This document shows positions 36,310 to 46,250 of a stretch of DNA of 64,000 nt, piece after piece. How positions within the stretch are numbered: the stretch's first letter is position 1; each line of letters begins with the position of its first letter. Below the pieces are notes generated by a model. It was not told the DNA's origin, made no database searches, and worked only from the letters and a program-made list of their open reading frames with translations. This DNA comes from Dendrobium chrysotoxum (lineage: Eukaryota > Streptophyta > Magnoliopsida > Asparagales > Orchidaceae): assembly GCA_019925795.1 (NCBI GenBank), contig CM034315.1, positions 9,362,001 through 9,426,000 on the forward strand. The letters run 5' to 3'. Position numbers and translations under genes: made by a program.

Positions 36310-36762
36310 GAGATTTAGAAACCCAGACCAGATTTCAAAATCAAACTTTTTCGAAACTTTGATTAATTATCTTTGGGAAATTTAAACCTGACGATCATTA
36401 TCGTCATATTTAAACTATCAATAGTGATTGATATCTTCTTTCTCCGGATAGATATATCAATTACAATCGTAACTTTAATTATGAAATTAATGATCTCTTA
36501 TCTCAATTATTATAGTCGAACAATGGATTAAACTTCATTTTGATCCTACGGGATCATATATTGTTTCTCCTTGAGTTTGATTATAATAATCATGATAAAT
36601 TCAAAGATTTGTAATCTGAACCTGTTGGAGAACGATATGTTCACCTTTTGAGGTGATATATCATTCATAATAAGTGTTCGATTATAAAATTTAAATTTCA
36701 GAAATTAAATGTTTCCCAAAGAAAATTAAACACTTTTCAAAACTATATTTTTCAATCGAACA

Positions 36763-37794
36763 TGCACATGCATGAAAATGTAAAATAATCCTCTGAATGG
36801 GATATAATTCTACTAGATATGTGCTGAGAATTGACACAAATGAAAGCCGCCAGGCATAAAGGGCCACATAGAATCATTCACTCGATTGGATGACCCTAAT
36901 TGGTATATAACAAATACAGGTTGTAATCACAAAAACACTTGCATTAATATTTTTTGTAATTATTGCTCATTCAGCGAAAAACTTCACTATATATTTGGTA
37001 AAGCCAGGCTTGTGGTGATAAGAGAAATAAATCATACAGAGGACTGTCTAAGACAAAGCAGGGATCAGCCCAACTGATACTCAGGTCAGACCCAAAAGAA
37101 TCCACACCTTAGACTGCTATGTCACCTATGGATGCCAGATACACATATAAACAAACTACACTGATTTTAATTGTAATGCCAGCAAGCAGTGTTCTCATAG
37201 AGTTCACAGGCAGCTTATCATTCTCCATATATGGTTATTATTTGATATTACTGTATGATTCAGTAAGATCGAGACTCAAACACAAATCAAAATATTACTA
37301 TTCCAAACAGGAGCATAGAAAGGTATAAGAGATGTTCAAAAAGAAAATCCCCTTAGCATGCCTAGGTTTCTGTTTGATCCACCCACACTTGTAATGGCAC
37401 AAATTGGCTGGAAAGGAAAAGAATTGAACCAACAGTATACAGTACACATTCAAGCAGAACAGGTGTTATGAACATGATATATTCTATACGGACTAGATTC
37501 AACTAATGGATAGCAAGGTTCAATGTATGGATTACTCCTTATACCAATCAAAGTATAAAATATGACAAAAATGTGCAAACAAATTAGGAAAAAAATTTGT
37601 TTGTCTGTTGATTTTGTTTTATGCGGCCAAACACACTTTGGAATGTTACCCTTGTAGTTGCAGAAAATTAGAATGGTTGCAATTGAGTCTTTAAGCTAGT
37701 TATTCTTTCCTCTGAATATTTTGCCTGAATAGCAGCTCCTAGATAAACAATAATTAAGAGAAATAAAAGGTGAAAGAACAGATTAGAAGCTAAC
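36763..37794. other. Intronic or intergenic DNA downstream of the GH28 exons
   Basis: No further GH28 exons (GDDAI-, GHG- or RIK-type) were found here. The sequence is AT-rich with no clear repeat apart from the 36920-36966 block shared with 28.7 kb. Confidence 0.4.
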
Positions 37795-38367
37795 CTGGGA
37801 CAATACCATTTCTAAATGGAGAGTCTGATGGAGCAAAAATTGTTGTATTATGAACCTCTAAATTGCTGAAGTACAAGCACAAAATTCTTTGAGTTACCTA
37901 CCAATGCAAATACATTTTAAAGTTTAAAAATTTTCCTTGGGAACAATAAATAACATACCAAACTTTTTCCAAAAACGCACCTACAGTAAACATGATGAAT
38001 TGTCCATGCTGGTGGATTTATGAAAGTCAAATTTAAGATCAGAACACTATTAGAATTCACAAGCTCAATAAGAAGAGGCCGACTATATTTCAAAGTATGG
38101 GAAAGGTAAGAATCCCACCACACAGAACCCAGGCCATCTATGATTCCATTATCCCCTGTTTAATAAGATAAAATGAGCATGAGTAATGGATCAATGGATG
38201 AAAGTATCAGCTAAAAAGGTTAAAAAATGAGGTCTCTGCTAATGCCTGTTATGGCTATATCAGTCAAATTGTTGCCATTGATCAAAACTTTGATTCCTTC
38301 GTCCTGGAAGTTTTATTCCACGGCCATATGAAGGTAAAGGCTCAGCTGTTGGCCATTGTGATAGGTC
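37795..38367 (-). pseudogene. Polygalacturonase (GH28) pseudogene, exons 2-4
   Basis: Three minus-strand exons are recognisable. Exon 2 (38367-38246) encodes DLSQWPTAEPLPSYGRGIKL, then shifts frame before LINGNNLTDIAITG, and ends at a GC instead of a GT donor. Exon 3 (38155-37981) encodes GDNGIIDGLGSVWWDSYLSH, then KYSRPLLIELVNSN and LTFINPPAWTIHHVYC, and ends at TAG|GTGCG. Exon 4 (37865-37795) encodes NLEVHNTTIFAPSDSPF then NGIVP and ends CAG|GTTAG. The NTD catalytic motif expected after SP is not preserved, and the DD, HG and RIK exons are missing. Splice phases match exon 1 at 28.06 kb, so these may be two halves of one gene in permuted order, or two partial copies. Non-functional. Confidence 0.88.
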
Positions 38368-38782
38368 CTGCAAGAACAGGGAAAAAATAAATAGAAAAGG
38401 TAAATTTAATGAAATAGTACATAAAATTCTGCATTATGCACCAACAGAATATGACAACTTATTCATTTTTGTACTCTAATGTTCTTTGATTTGATTGTGA
38501 GAACTGCTACACTGCAGAAGAAAATTCAAACAAGAGAAGATTCAACTCCACTTTGCTTAAGTGGATTAATCAAAGTGGGAAAGCAATTAGCTACACTTTT
38601 GCTAGGAAGATTATAACTGGTTTGCCTAAGAAAAAGTTGAGAATGATCCCATTATTTATGTTATTTTGTTACCCTTTGATTCAATATAGTAAGTAATTTT
38701 CAAGGAATAAAGTAAATCAATTAAAGCCTATTCTTAACAAGATATCAGTGCTTTATTTTAAGTAAATAGGTGCGGATAAAAA

Positions 38783-39224
38783 TTAGTATTCCTTAAGGGG
38801 AAAGATAGGCAGGAATAAAGGTCTCATTGATTGGATTATAGCAACACTCCCAACACCAGCAAAACAGATATCTTTGTAGTTTGGATCAGGACCGTTTACC
38901 TTTTGTAGTGTACCAAGCTTGCTCGTTAGCTGGAACATTGAAATCAAAATAGTAGATACATAGACAAATATCAGAAAATAACCAAGTCCACTCACTACAA
39001 AAAAAAAGGCTTAAATGTAGAAAAGATGAGAATTCTATGTTTGGTGGACTCTGCACCGGAAGACTCAAAATTTCATCCCATCTAGCCATCTGCATTTCAA
39101 TAGACAATGATCCATGTATCATCCCAAGGTTTTCTCTTTGGTTCATGGAAAATAAAACTGTTAGAAATAGAAAAAAGAAGCAGAGAAATTTGAAGAAGAG
39201 AAAAATAAATAAATTGTCCCTCAC
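38783..39224 (-). pseudogene. Unidentified exon-like sequences upstream of the GH28 exons
   Basis: On the minus strand 39150-39025 reads MNQRENLGMIHGSLSIEMQM followed by ARWDEILSLPVQSPPNIEFS, with coding-like composition. Downstream, TTTTTTTTTGTAG and TTTCAATGTTCCAG look like splice acceptors before KLGTLQK and NGPDPNYKDICFAGVGSV. I do not recognise the protein and it is not GH28. It may be a separate gene fragment or LINE/CACTA cargo. Confidence 0.3.
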
Positions 39225-39704
39225 TTGTTTACAACAATAATTTTAGAGAGAATTAAACAAACTCTGAGTATCACATCAATGTAAACATTTCAATGCAGAA
39301 AAGATTCAGACAACCTATAACTCGTATGCGAAATAAAAAATTGTTCTATATATCATATTTTCTTCTGAGCGAGCATGCAGATTATGATATTTTCCAATGA
39401 TTGCAAATATTTTCACATAATCAGACCGTTGAAAATTTTGACCCGCAAGTCTAATCTGATAAAAAATTTTCATTATAAAAAGGTCCTTCAAATAAACCAC
39501 AACGGCAGAATAAACGTAAATATTAGCTAAAATCAGGAGCCAAAAAACAGAAGTATCAGAATTTACTTTCAAGCACAAAACCTGATTCAACCAAAATAAT
39601 TCAGTCCATAGAAGAATAATTAAATGAAGCAACTAGTAAGTAAATATAAGATATTATTGTATGCAGAGAAAACCTTATAATATCAACCAAAATAATTTCA
39701 TATA

Positions 39705-39790
39705 TAGTGAAGAATGAGGCAAAATCCTATATTTAGTGAAGAATGAGGCAAAATCCTTATATAAGATTCAACTTATATAAGTCGAATCTT
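39705..39790. repeat. Two copies of a 23-bp motif and an adjoining palindrome
   Basis: The 23-mer beginning TAGTGAAGAATGAGGCAAAA sits at 39705-39727 and 39734-39756. It is followed by a 28-nt near-palindrome at 39763-39790 (AAGATTC...ACTTATATAAGT...GAATCTT, one mismatch pair). The same 23-mer recurs at 41072, 41145 (inverted) and 43772. Confidence 0.85.
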
Positions 39791-39894
39791 AATAGCGATT
39801 AGCCATTTTTATGTTTGTTTTGCTTCTTAATTATGCTTTCCATTTCTTGATTCTTGTGATTGCAAATATGATAGATGAAGACGAGAGAAGGTGA

Positions 39895-40995
39895 TGTAGG
39901 GAGAAAACATTGAAGGAGAGTGATCAAAGAGCTAAATAGCTCAAACACCAAAAACAATGAAAATACTATTGTATTCCAAAAATAGATTACATATATCTCT
40001 TCTTCCTACCACCATTCTATTTATAATAATCTAGTATAAATCCCTAGAACTTTCTAGAAACAGTTAACAAACAAAATTATCTATCCCTAAGGCACATTTT
40101 ATCTAAGATGCTCTGCATCATTCTCCTCCGGCACAAAGAAAATGGAACACCGGACGAAATCGGGGGAGACGTAGAAGTGAAAGTGATGGAGAGTGAGCGG
40201 AAACGAAATCATGTGAGATGGGGGTGTGGCAGGTCAAGGGGAATCGGAGCGGAAAGAGTCGTGTGGGAGGATCGTGGTAGGACGAGGGTCGATGACGAGC
40301 GGGGGTTTGACTCGTATGTGAGACAATGGGCAAGATCTGATCAAGAAATCGTTTGCTTGGGCGGAGGGGGGTGCGTACAGGATGAATTACATGGGCGCGG
40401 GTTTGCACGGGAATGGGCAGATGCCTGCTATCACGAGCGGCGTGGGTGTGGCCATTTGCCCGGACTGGACAAGCAAGGGCACGAAGTAGGTCGACAGTGC
40501 AGGTCAATCGAGAGGAGCGTGGCCAAGTTGCGGACGGAATTTGGTCACGGATGAGTGGATCGTGCGTGGAGATGCCAGACAATATATTTGCCATCGGAGG
40601 ATTCATTTTGGTATGGTTGCCAGACGATTGATGTGTAGAATCACTGGTATGGTTGCCGGCTAGTGGAGGCTTAAAATGTCGTCGACAGCCCAACTTCAAC
40701 CATGGTTTCTCCAAAACATCCAAACCCCAATCGTCATTAAGGGTTAACGTGGCTCTGATATCAACTAATGTAGGGAGAAAATATTGAAGGAGAGAGATCA
40801 AAGAGCTAAACAGCTCAAACACCAAAAATAGTGAAAATACTATTGTATTCCAAAAATAAATTTCATATATATCTTCTTCCTACCACCATTCTATTTATAA
40901 TAATCCACTGGAAAACCCTAAAACTTTCTAGAAATAGGTAACTAACTAAATTAGTTATCCCCAATTAAGGAACATTTTATCTAAGATGCTCTGCA
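39895..40995 (-). mobile_element. Small non-autonomous LTR retrotransposon (TRIM-like)
   Basis: The direct repeats 39895-40117 (223 bp) and 40769-40995 (227 bp) are clearly similar, starting TGTAGGGAGAAAA and ending GATGCTCTGCA. Next to the right repeat, the minus strand reads TTGATATCAGAGCCACG, a primer-binding site close to the initiator-Met tRNA type TGGTATCAGAGCC. Next to the left repeat is a purine-rich GGAGGAGAATGA. Both place the element on the minus strand. The 651-bp interior lacks gag and pol. Flanking pentamers (GGTGA and TACAA) do not match, so one side has probably been altered. Confidence 0.85.
40118..40768 (-). other. Interior of the TRIM-like element, open but unidentified
   Basis: The minus strand is open across the whole interior, and the frame continues slightly into the 5' LTR (235 codons to 40825). 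The translation is Pro, His, Ser and Arg-rich with no retroviral motif. It may be captured sequence or a chance frame in GC-richer DNA. Confidence 0.3.
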
Positions 40996-41045
40996 TACAA
41001 TAATATCAAGCCTTTATATCACTATGTGGAGCCAACATATTCATA
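40996..41045 (-). repeat. LINE 3'-tail fragment
   Basis: ACAATAATATCAAGCCTTTA followed by CACTATGTGGAGCCAAC matches the tail consensus of the RTE-like LINE seen at 46265 and 45060. Confidence 0.5.
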
Positions 41046-41071
41046 AGCAAAAAACAAACCTATCATATATT

Positions 41072-41167
41072 TAGTGAAGAATGAGGCAAAATCCTTATAT
41101 AACATAATAATATCTTATATCTTATATTCATAAGCAAAAATATAGGATTTTGCCTCATTCTTCACTA
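41072..41167. repeat. Perfect 23-bp inverted repeat around a 50-bp loop
   Basis: The dispersed 23-mer lies forward at 41072-41094 and as exact reverse complement at 41145-41167. The loop is AT-rich. Confidence 0.92.
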
Positions 41168-41249
41168 TTAAGCAAAAAATATCTGCACGACTTATCTATC
41201 ACAAAAGTTAATATAAGCATAATAAATATTTGGATATTCCTTTATTTAT

Positions 41250-41850
41250 TTATATAGTGATGACAACAATCACGATGGCAGACGAGACAATGGTGATGAT
41301 GATGGTGGTGGCTGCAACCAATATCAGTCGTATGTGGCAACAATGACAAATGAGGTGACTAGGGGTGATGGCTGTGACAATCAATGCGGGTGTCCACCAA
41401 CAATAATAATCATTAAAAGAAAACCCTAAACAAACATATTAAAAAAAAAACCCTAAAAAGGCCCTTAGAGTTCTCCAAGATTTGTCTTCAAAGTATTTTT
41501 GTTATGATTCAAGCTTGTTGATTTGGAGAGAATTCTTTGTTGCTGCATTCAAGTTTTGGTGGCATTTAATATTCATTCAATGGAAAATAAAATCTACATA
41601 TAATTTTATTAATGATTTTATGCACTATAGGCATATTTTTTTATTGATTTTTAGATCATTTTAAGGAAATAAAATTTAATTTTTGGATTTCAATAAATTC
41701 AAACAAGTTTACAGCTTGGGCATTATTGTTTTCCCATAACTTATTCTTAAACTTTTTAGTATTTTAATGTATTATAAGTTGTAATTTTCTTACATAGAGC
41801 TAATTCGATGAGGGGTTCCAATTAAAGATTTCGGCCTGAGAAGATTTTTC
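41250..41850. repeat. Dispersed repeat, copy A (partner at 48285-48830)
   Basis: Shares ordered landmarks with 48285-48830: a GATGATGAT..GTGGTGGCTGCA-type patch, GGAGAATTCTTTGTT, TCAATGGAAAATAAA, TTAATGATTTTATGC, CATATTT..TATTGATTTT and TTTTAGATCATT. No coding capacity; element class unknown. Confidence 0.7.
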
Positions 41851-43039
41851 CTAAATTATGTTTTAGGATGCCAAAAAAAAATTCCTTAAGAATATCTTAA
41901 CTCAATTTACATTAAGATGAACTTAAGAGCCATTGGATTTGTAGCGAGATTATTGCTTAAAAATAATATCATAAATAGCATTAAACTTAATGCAAATTTG
42001 AAGGCTTTTAAGCCCATCATGATGCAAAAGCCTTTTTAAGTATGTTTCAACTTTCAAGTGTTTCATTTGGGTTCATTTGAAGTCGGGTCACATCATTTGT
42101 TATGTCAATGGGTTTATCTCGTCTAGATGTTTAGCTTGAGATCTCAAATTTTAGATGTTTGGCTTAAAGAAGAAGGAATACAATATAAACTCATCTATTT
42201 TTTGCTGATTTTTTTTTTCATCGTAAGCTGACTATGTTGTTGTGTCTATGCCAGATAAAAAATTATCTGGCCCATTCCAATTTGAATAATTCCCTATATC
42301 CTTGAAGTTACAAAAGTTTACTATTTCCCGCAACTGAAGAAGACAAGTGCACAAAGTTAGAAGCATGTGTTTGGTCTATGTAATTGTAGTAGAGATTATG
42401 AAAAAAATATTAAATGAATAATGATGACAATTACACAATGTCAGCCAGGCAATAATGTTTAGATAACGGTTGTTAAATGATGGTGATCATAACAAGGGAA
42501 TCAAGAAACCACAGTTAGACGATGACAATTGGATGACGGTGAATGGACTAAAATGGCTAAGTAATAGTGGCCTACCAATGATGATTGCTCAATGGTTGTT
42601 GGGCAAATGCAACATGGGAATGGTAGTCGATAAGTATTAGGAGTTGTATTCTGATAAATTCAACACAAATTTGGCAACACTTCATTGGACAACCTATATC
42701 AAATCTTTTGATTATAGAATATTTATTCAATATTTAAATGCCTTAAAGACCTCAAAATCAATTGATCTTACGCTCATTGTATTCATCTTGTTGAACCACC
42801 TGATTTGACTATAGCTACACAAGATTTGGAGACTATTTGATACTTCAATTAAAATCCGTAATTTTTAAAATGTATTTCAAGTGCTTGATTATAATTCATT
42901 TGGACTTTTATCAGACCACTTTAGGTATTGTTAAGTTTATCTAGTCAAACTATTCAATTCAACTATAAGTTTATTTAAATTAGAGTTCGAATGATTCTAA
43001 ATTTAATTCTAGAAATTTTGAATTAAAATATAACCTCAA
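41851..43039. other. Intergenic repeat-like DNA
   Basis: Contains a TGATGGTGATCATAAC/ACGATGACAATTGG patch at 42430-42560 similar in style to the neighbouring repeats, otherwise AT-rich. No gene called. Confidence 0.4.
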
Positions 43040-43166
43040 AATTTGTGGGTCAACCTTCTTACTGCTTTCTAAAGCTACTTTTTAGTATAAAATTTTATTA
43101 AACTAGAAATTTTAATACTAAAAAGTTGTTTTAAAAAGCATAAATAAAGTTGGCCCAAACGAAGCC
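43040..43166. mobile_element. Tourist-like MITE, copy 13
   Basis: GTGGGTCAACCTTCTTACTG at the left and AAGTTGGCCCAAACGAAGCC at the right; the arms CTTTCTAAAGCTACTTTTTAG and CTAAAAAGTTGTTTTAAAAAG pair. The left terminus is eroded. Confidence 0.75.
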
Positions 43167-43389
43167 CAAGTGTCAGAATACACCACAAAAATTATAGCCA
43201 ACAGCACAAAACAAGCACCATGATTTGATATACTTTATAGGCACATATCTAACTTTCCAGAAGAAGCCTTATTATCATCATCACAGCAATCCTATCTTAG
43301 AACTTAGGAGATGTTTTTGAGAGCTTCTTGAGCTCTTCTTGCAAGAGAGAGAGGGAAGGGGAGGAGAGAGAGACATCAATTTGGAGGAA

Positions 43390-43660
43390 ATAAAACTAAG
43401 CTTTATTCAGATTTTCCCCCACATCTTTACAATATATATGACCTCTATTTATAGAGATTTATAAGTCTTCCACTCTTAACCACCCATTTAAATGGCTTTT
43501 ACCAAGGTGCTGAAGTTGCCATGGTCATGATGCCCATATCAAAATGATGATATGAGAAGTCAACATTAAACACATAATTATACTTAGCTTACAAGTGCAA
43601 TAAAAATTATAAAAAGAAAAAGAAATCTACATTTTAAAGGAAAAAAATTATACTAATAAT
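43390..43660 (-). other. Possible LTR promoter fragment
   Basis: On the minus strand CTATAAATAGAGGTC is followed downstream by GAATAAAGC and a CTCTCTCTCTCC-rich leader, an arrangement common in LTRs. Ends and target duplication could not be fixed. Confidence 0.3.
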
Positions 43661-43685
43661 ACACAGAGTTAACGTAAGCAGTGAT

Positions 43686-45095
43686 AATCTAAGCCAAGCT
43701 AAGGGTGGTTTGGTAGGGAGGGAAAAATTCTATAGAGTTAACGTAAGTAGTAATACTAATGGTTTCATATATAGTGAAGAATGAGGCAAAATCCTTATAT
43801 AAGATTCACAAAATGACCAAAGAGAAAGGAGACCTTGTGGGAATGAGCCAACTTTACCAGGGTGAGATTTAGGAGGATCATTTATGGGGATGGTCTTGGC
43901 TCGAAAGTTACATAAAATGAGATAATAAACCTTACCAGAGAGTGTAAGCTATTTAAGAATGAAGGAATATTTTCCTTCAAATATGAGAGAGTCAAAATTA
44001 ATATTGAGACTCTGCTAGGTATAGCGTGATCCTTGTTGAGTTGAGTCAAAATGCTTTGGGTAATGGTAAATCGTGCCTTCAATGCTGATGTTGGAATTTG
44101 GGTGATTATCAAGCTAGGGTGAAGGGAAGTGGGGGGACTTGAAAACATCCATAGGAGTTCATGATTTATATGGAGGATGAAGTAATGGTTAGACTTCTAA
44201 TTTGGGAGGTTTGGGAGGAGGTGAATGTGTGAGGATGTGATCTAGAGTTTGGTGGAGAGAAGTAAGTAGAGATGAGGTTTTTGGAGGTCCATTGGAGAAG
44301 CTGTTTTAATGAGTTACTTTCTAAATATTGATATGATGTTATGAAAATTTATTTATGGATAGAAAATCGAAGTGATTTTTAGAGATGGAGGATACTATCT
44401 GGTAGATAACTGTAGTTGGACCAAAAATAAAACAACAAGAAAAATAAGATTAATCTTAGGCTTTGTTAGGAATGCTTTCTTTCTGCTTCTTACTGCTTCT
44501 TAAAGTAATTTTTTTGTACAAAATTTTAATTTTTGTATTAAAAAGCTGCTTTAAGAAGCAATAAGAAAGCCGTCCTAAATGAAGCCCTAATTAGTGTTTT
44601 TCCCAAATAAGCAAGTTATTATTAATCTAATCATTAGCTAACATGCCATTTAATACAATCAATATCATCATGCAAATACATGCATTCATGAGCCGAATAT
44701 GGGCCCATAAATATTCGAGCTCATTAAATAGGGCTAAATCTTCATGTGCCACATGCCATAGCAATTTCCATTCTACTATTGGACCTTTGACTATAGCAGC
44801 TATCATACTCCTGAAATTTTCTTAATAAAATATATATTGTTTAATATATGTTGATAAACTTAATTATTATGTAATTCAAAATGAAATGAATTAATTGTTA
44901 TTTCTGAAAAAGAAATATGGGGTTTAATAAATAGTCTCACAATTTTTATTTGAATAAACTAATTATGCCATGCAATTTCGAGATTTTTAATAGATAAACA
45001 GATTACATAATTTAAAAAAAAAATATTCCACCAAATGAATACTTTCAACAACAACAAGGATGACGACAAGCTTTTATCCCACTAAGCGGGGTCGA
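43686..45095. repeat. Dispersed repeat segment, copy B (partner at 24325-25945)
   Basis: Collinear with copy A, including its Tourist-like MITE. Copy B keeps a simple LINE-tail junction at its right end, so it better represents the ancestral arrangement. Confidence 0.85.
44459..44586. mobile_element. Tourist-like foldback MITE, copy 14
   Basis: GGCTTTGTTAGGAATGC at the left and CCGTCCTAAATGAAGCC at the right, preceded by TTA. Orthologous by position to the insertion at 25322, with an extra CTTACTGCTT repeat. Confidence 0.88.
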
Positions 45096-45102
45096 CATCA
45101 TG

Positions 45103-45370
45103 CAGTGGTGGAGCCATAAATTTTTCTAATAGGGGCACAAATTAAAATTTTCAAATATTCACTTAATTTTTGTATTCATGCTTGAACCGTAATTTATTTC
45201 GTATAAAAATAAGAGTTATAAGGGGATGAATAAAAGAATAAATGTGATTAACAATAATTTTTTTAATAAAAAATTATTAATAATATAAAAATAAAAAATA
45301 AACAATTAGATAGCTTATTTCTTTTGTTGGAGGCGTTGTACCCACACAAGTGCCCCCCCTGTCGCCACTG
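45103..45370. mobile_element. Small hAT-type element (268 bp)
   Basis: CAGTGGTGGAGCC at the left and TGTCGCCACTG at the right. Flanks ACATCATG (45095-45102) and GCATCATG (45371-45378) match 7 of 8, as expected for hAT. It interrupts the LINE tail between GGGGTCGACATCATG and AACTCTTT. Confidence 0.8.
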
Positions 45371-45720
45371 GCATCATGAACTCTTTTTTCTCCATTGTGC
45401 CCTATTAAAAATCAAATTCTAATTTAAATCTAATAAGAAAATGACATATTTTAGTACTTTCTAATCATATCTTTCTAGGCTATATCTAATACATCTACTC
45501 CCCTAACAGGATCATCAAAAGACTAACATTTTACATGACCAAACCATCTAATTAGGCGACATTCTCTAATCTTATTTATCATTACACCTACTCCAACCTC
45601 TTCACGGATATCCTCCTGAGCATCTTTAATTCTATAACGCCTAATTTTATACTTCTCTTTTAATGACCAACTCTCTCTATCATAAAGCAATGCAGTCTCA
45701 CCACCATCTTATAACATTTT
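45371..45720 (-). pseudogene. LINE (RTE-like) C-terminal remnant
   Basis: The minus strand retains pieces of the LINE C-terminal region in the same order as 46430-46800: a TCCATTGTGCCCTATTAAAA tail segment, ATCTACTCCCCTAACAGGATC, a GACCAAACCATCTAATTAGG block, then CTTCTCTTTTAATGACCAAC. Frames are broken throughout. Confidence 0.65.
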
Positions 45721-46250
45721 CACAAAAATAAATATTTTCGAAGAAGTTAATTTGATAAACTAATTATCATAATTAAAATTTATACCCTTACTTTGCAATA
45801 AGGAATCTATAGGAATAAATGGTTCATAATACGCCAACAAGATTGAATATGTCACAAATATTTTTACTCCAAATAAATTTTAAAAGTGGGTGAACATGAG
45901 TAATAAATTTGATATCTAACGAAACATCAATAGAAACAAAGCATCACACAGGCGGTTTACTGAAAAGAATGACAACATTTTGAAGAATATCAAAGAAAAT
46001 ATTTTTTATTTCATAAATAAGAAGAAAACACATCAACTTAACCACATTCCAAGAAAAATCTACATTAAACTCTTGAACTTCAATATCTTTAATGGGGTGA
46101 GACTTTTCAAGCTTATCAATGAAACAATTGCCTAACCAATTGTCTTGCCAAAAAGACCAATAACCATTATACCAATGTTCTATTGAATAAACTTCTATAC
46201 TTCCTATTTAATGTTACCCAGCCATTACCAATGCCCTATTGGATAAACAA
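45721..46250. other. AT-rich intergenic DNA
   Basis: No coding sequence, transposon end or tandem repeat identified. Confidence 0.45.

Larger units (their letters stand above)
28808..36762. mobile_element. Very long solo LTR-like element (7955 bp), TSD TGCAC
   Basis: The ends are TGTTGACC and ATCGAACA (TGTT...AACA inverted ends), with an exact 5-bp target duplication TGCAC (28803-28807, 36763-36767), the signature of LTR-retrotransposon integration. No frame over 125 codons, no gag or pol motif, and no internal second copy of the ends is seen, so it reads as one LTR left by recombination. Segments in order: C/T-rich repeats of CTAGACCCTAGGATC type (28.9-29.3 kb), a W-box tandem array (29.9-30.6 kb), a GC-richer block (31.3-32.2 kb), very AT-rich DNA (32.2-33.9 kb), a mixed block with GGTACC motifs (34.0-35.6 kb) and a terminal stem-loop region. 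Nearly 8 kb is exceptional for an LTR; a non-autonomous element with unrecognised internal parts is the alternative. Confidence 0.65.

Noticed and set aside
38993..39010. CACTACAAAAAAAAAGG as a CACTA transposon end
   Set aside because: On the minus strand it is an ordinary polypyrimidine tract plus GTAG acceptor beside exon-like sequence, and no subterminal repeats follow.
40118..40825. 235-codon minus-strand frame as a host gene
   Set aside because: It runs from LTR through the interior of a TRIM-like element and has no recognisable domain; kept only as an open question about the element.
41436..41460. AAACCCTAA-type motifs as telomere-like repeats
   Set aside because: Only two isolated copies separated by unrelated bases, no tandem array.
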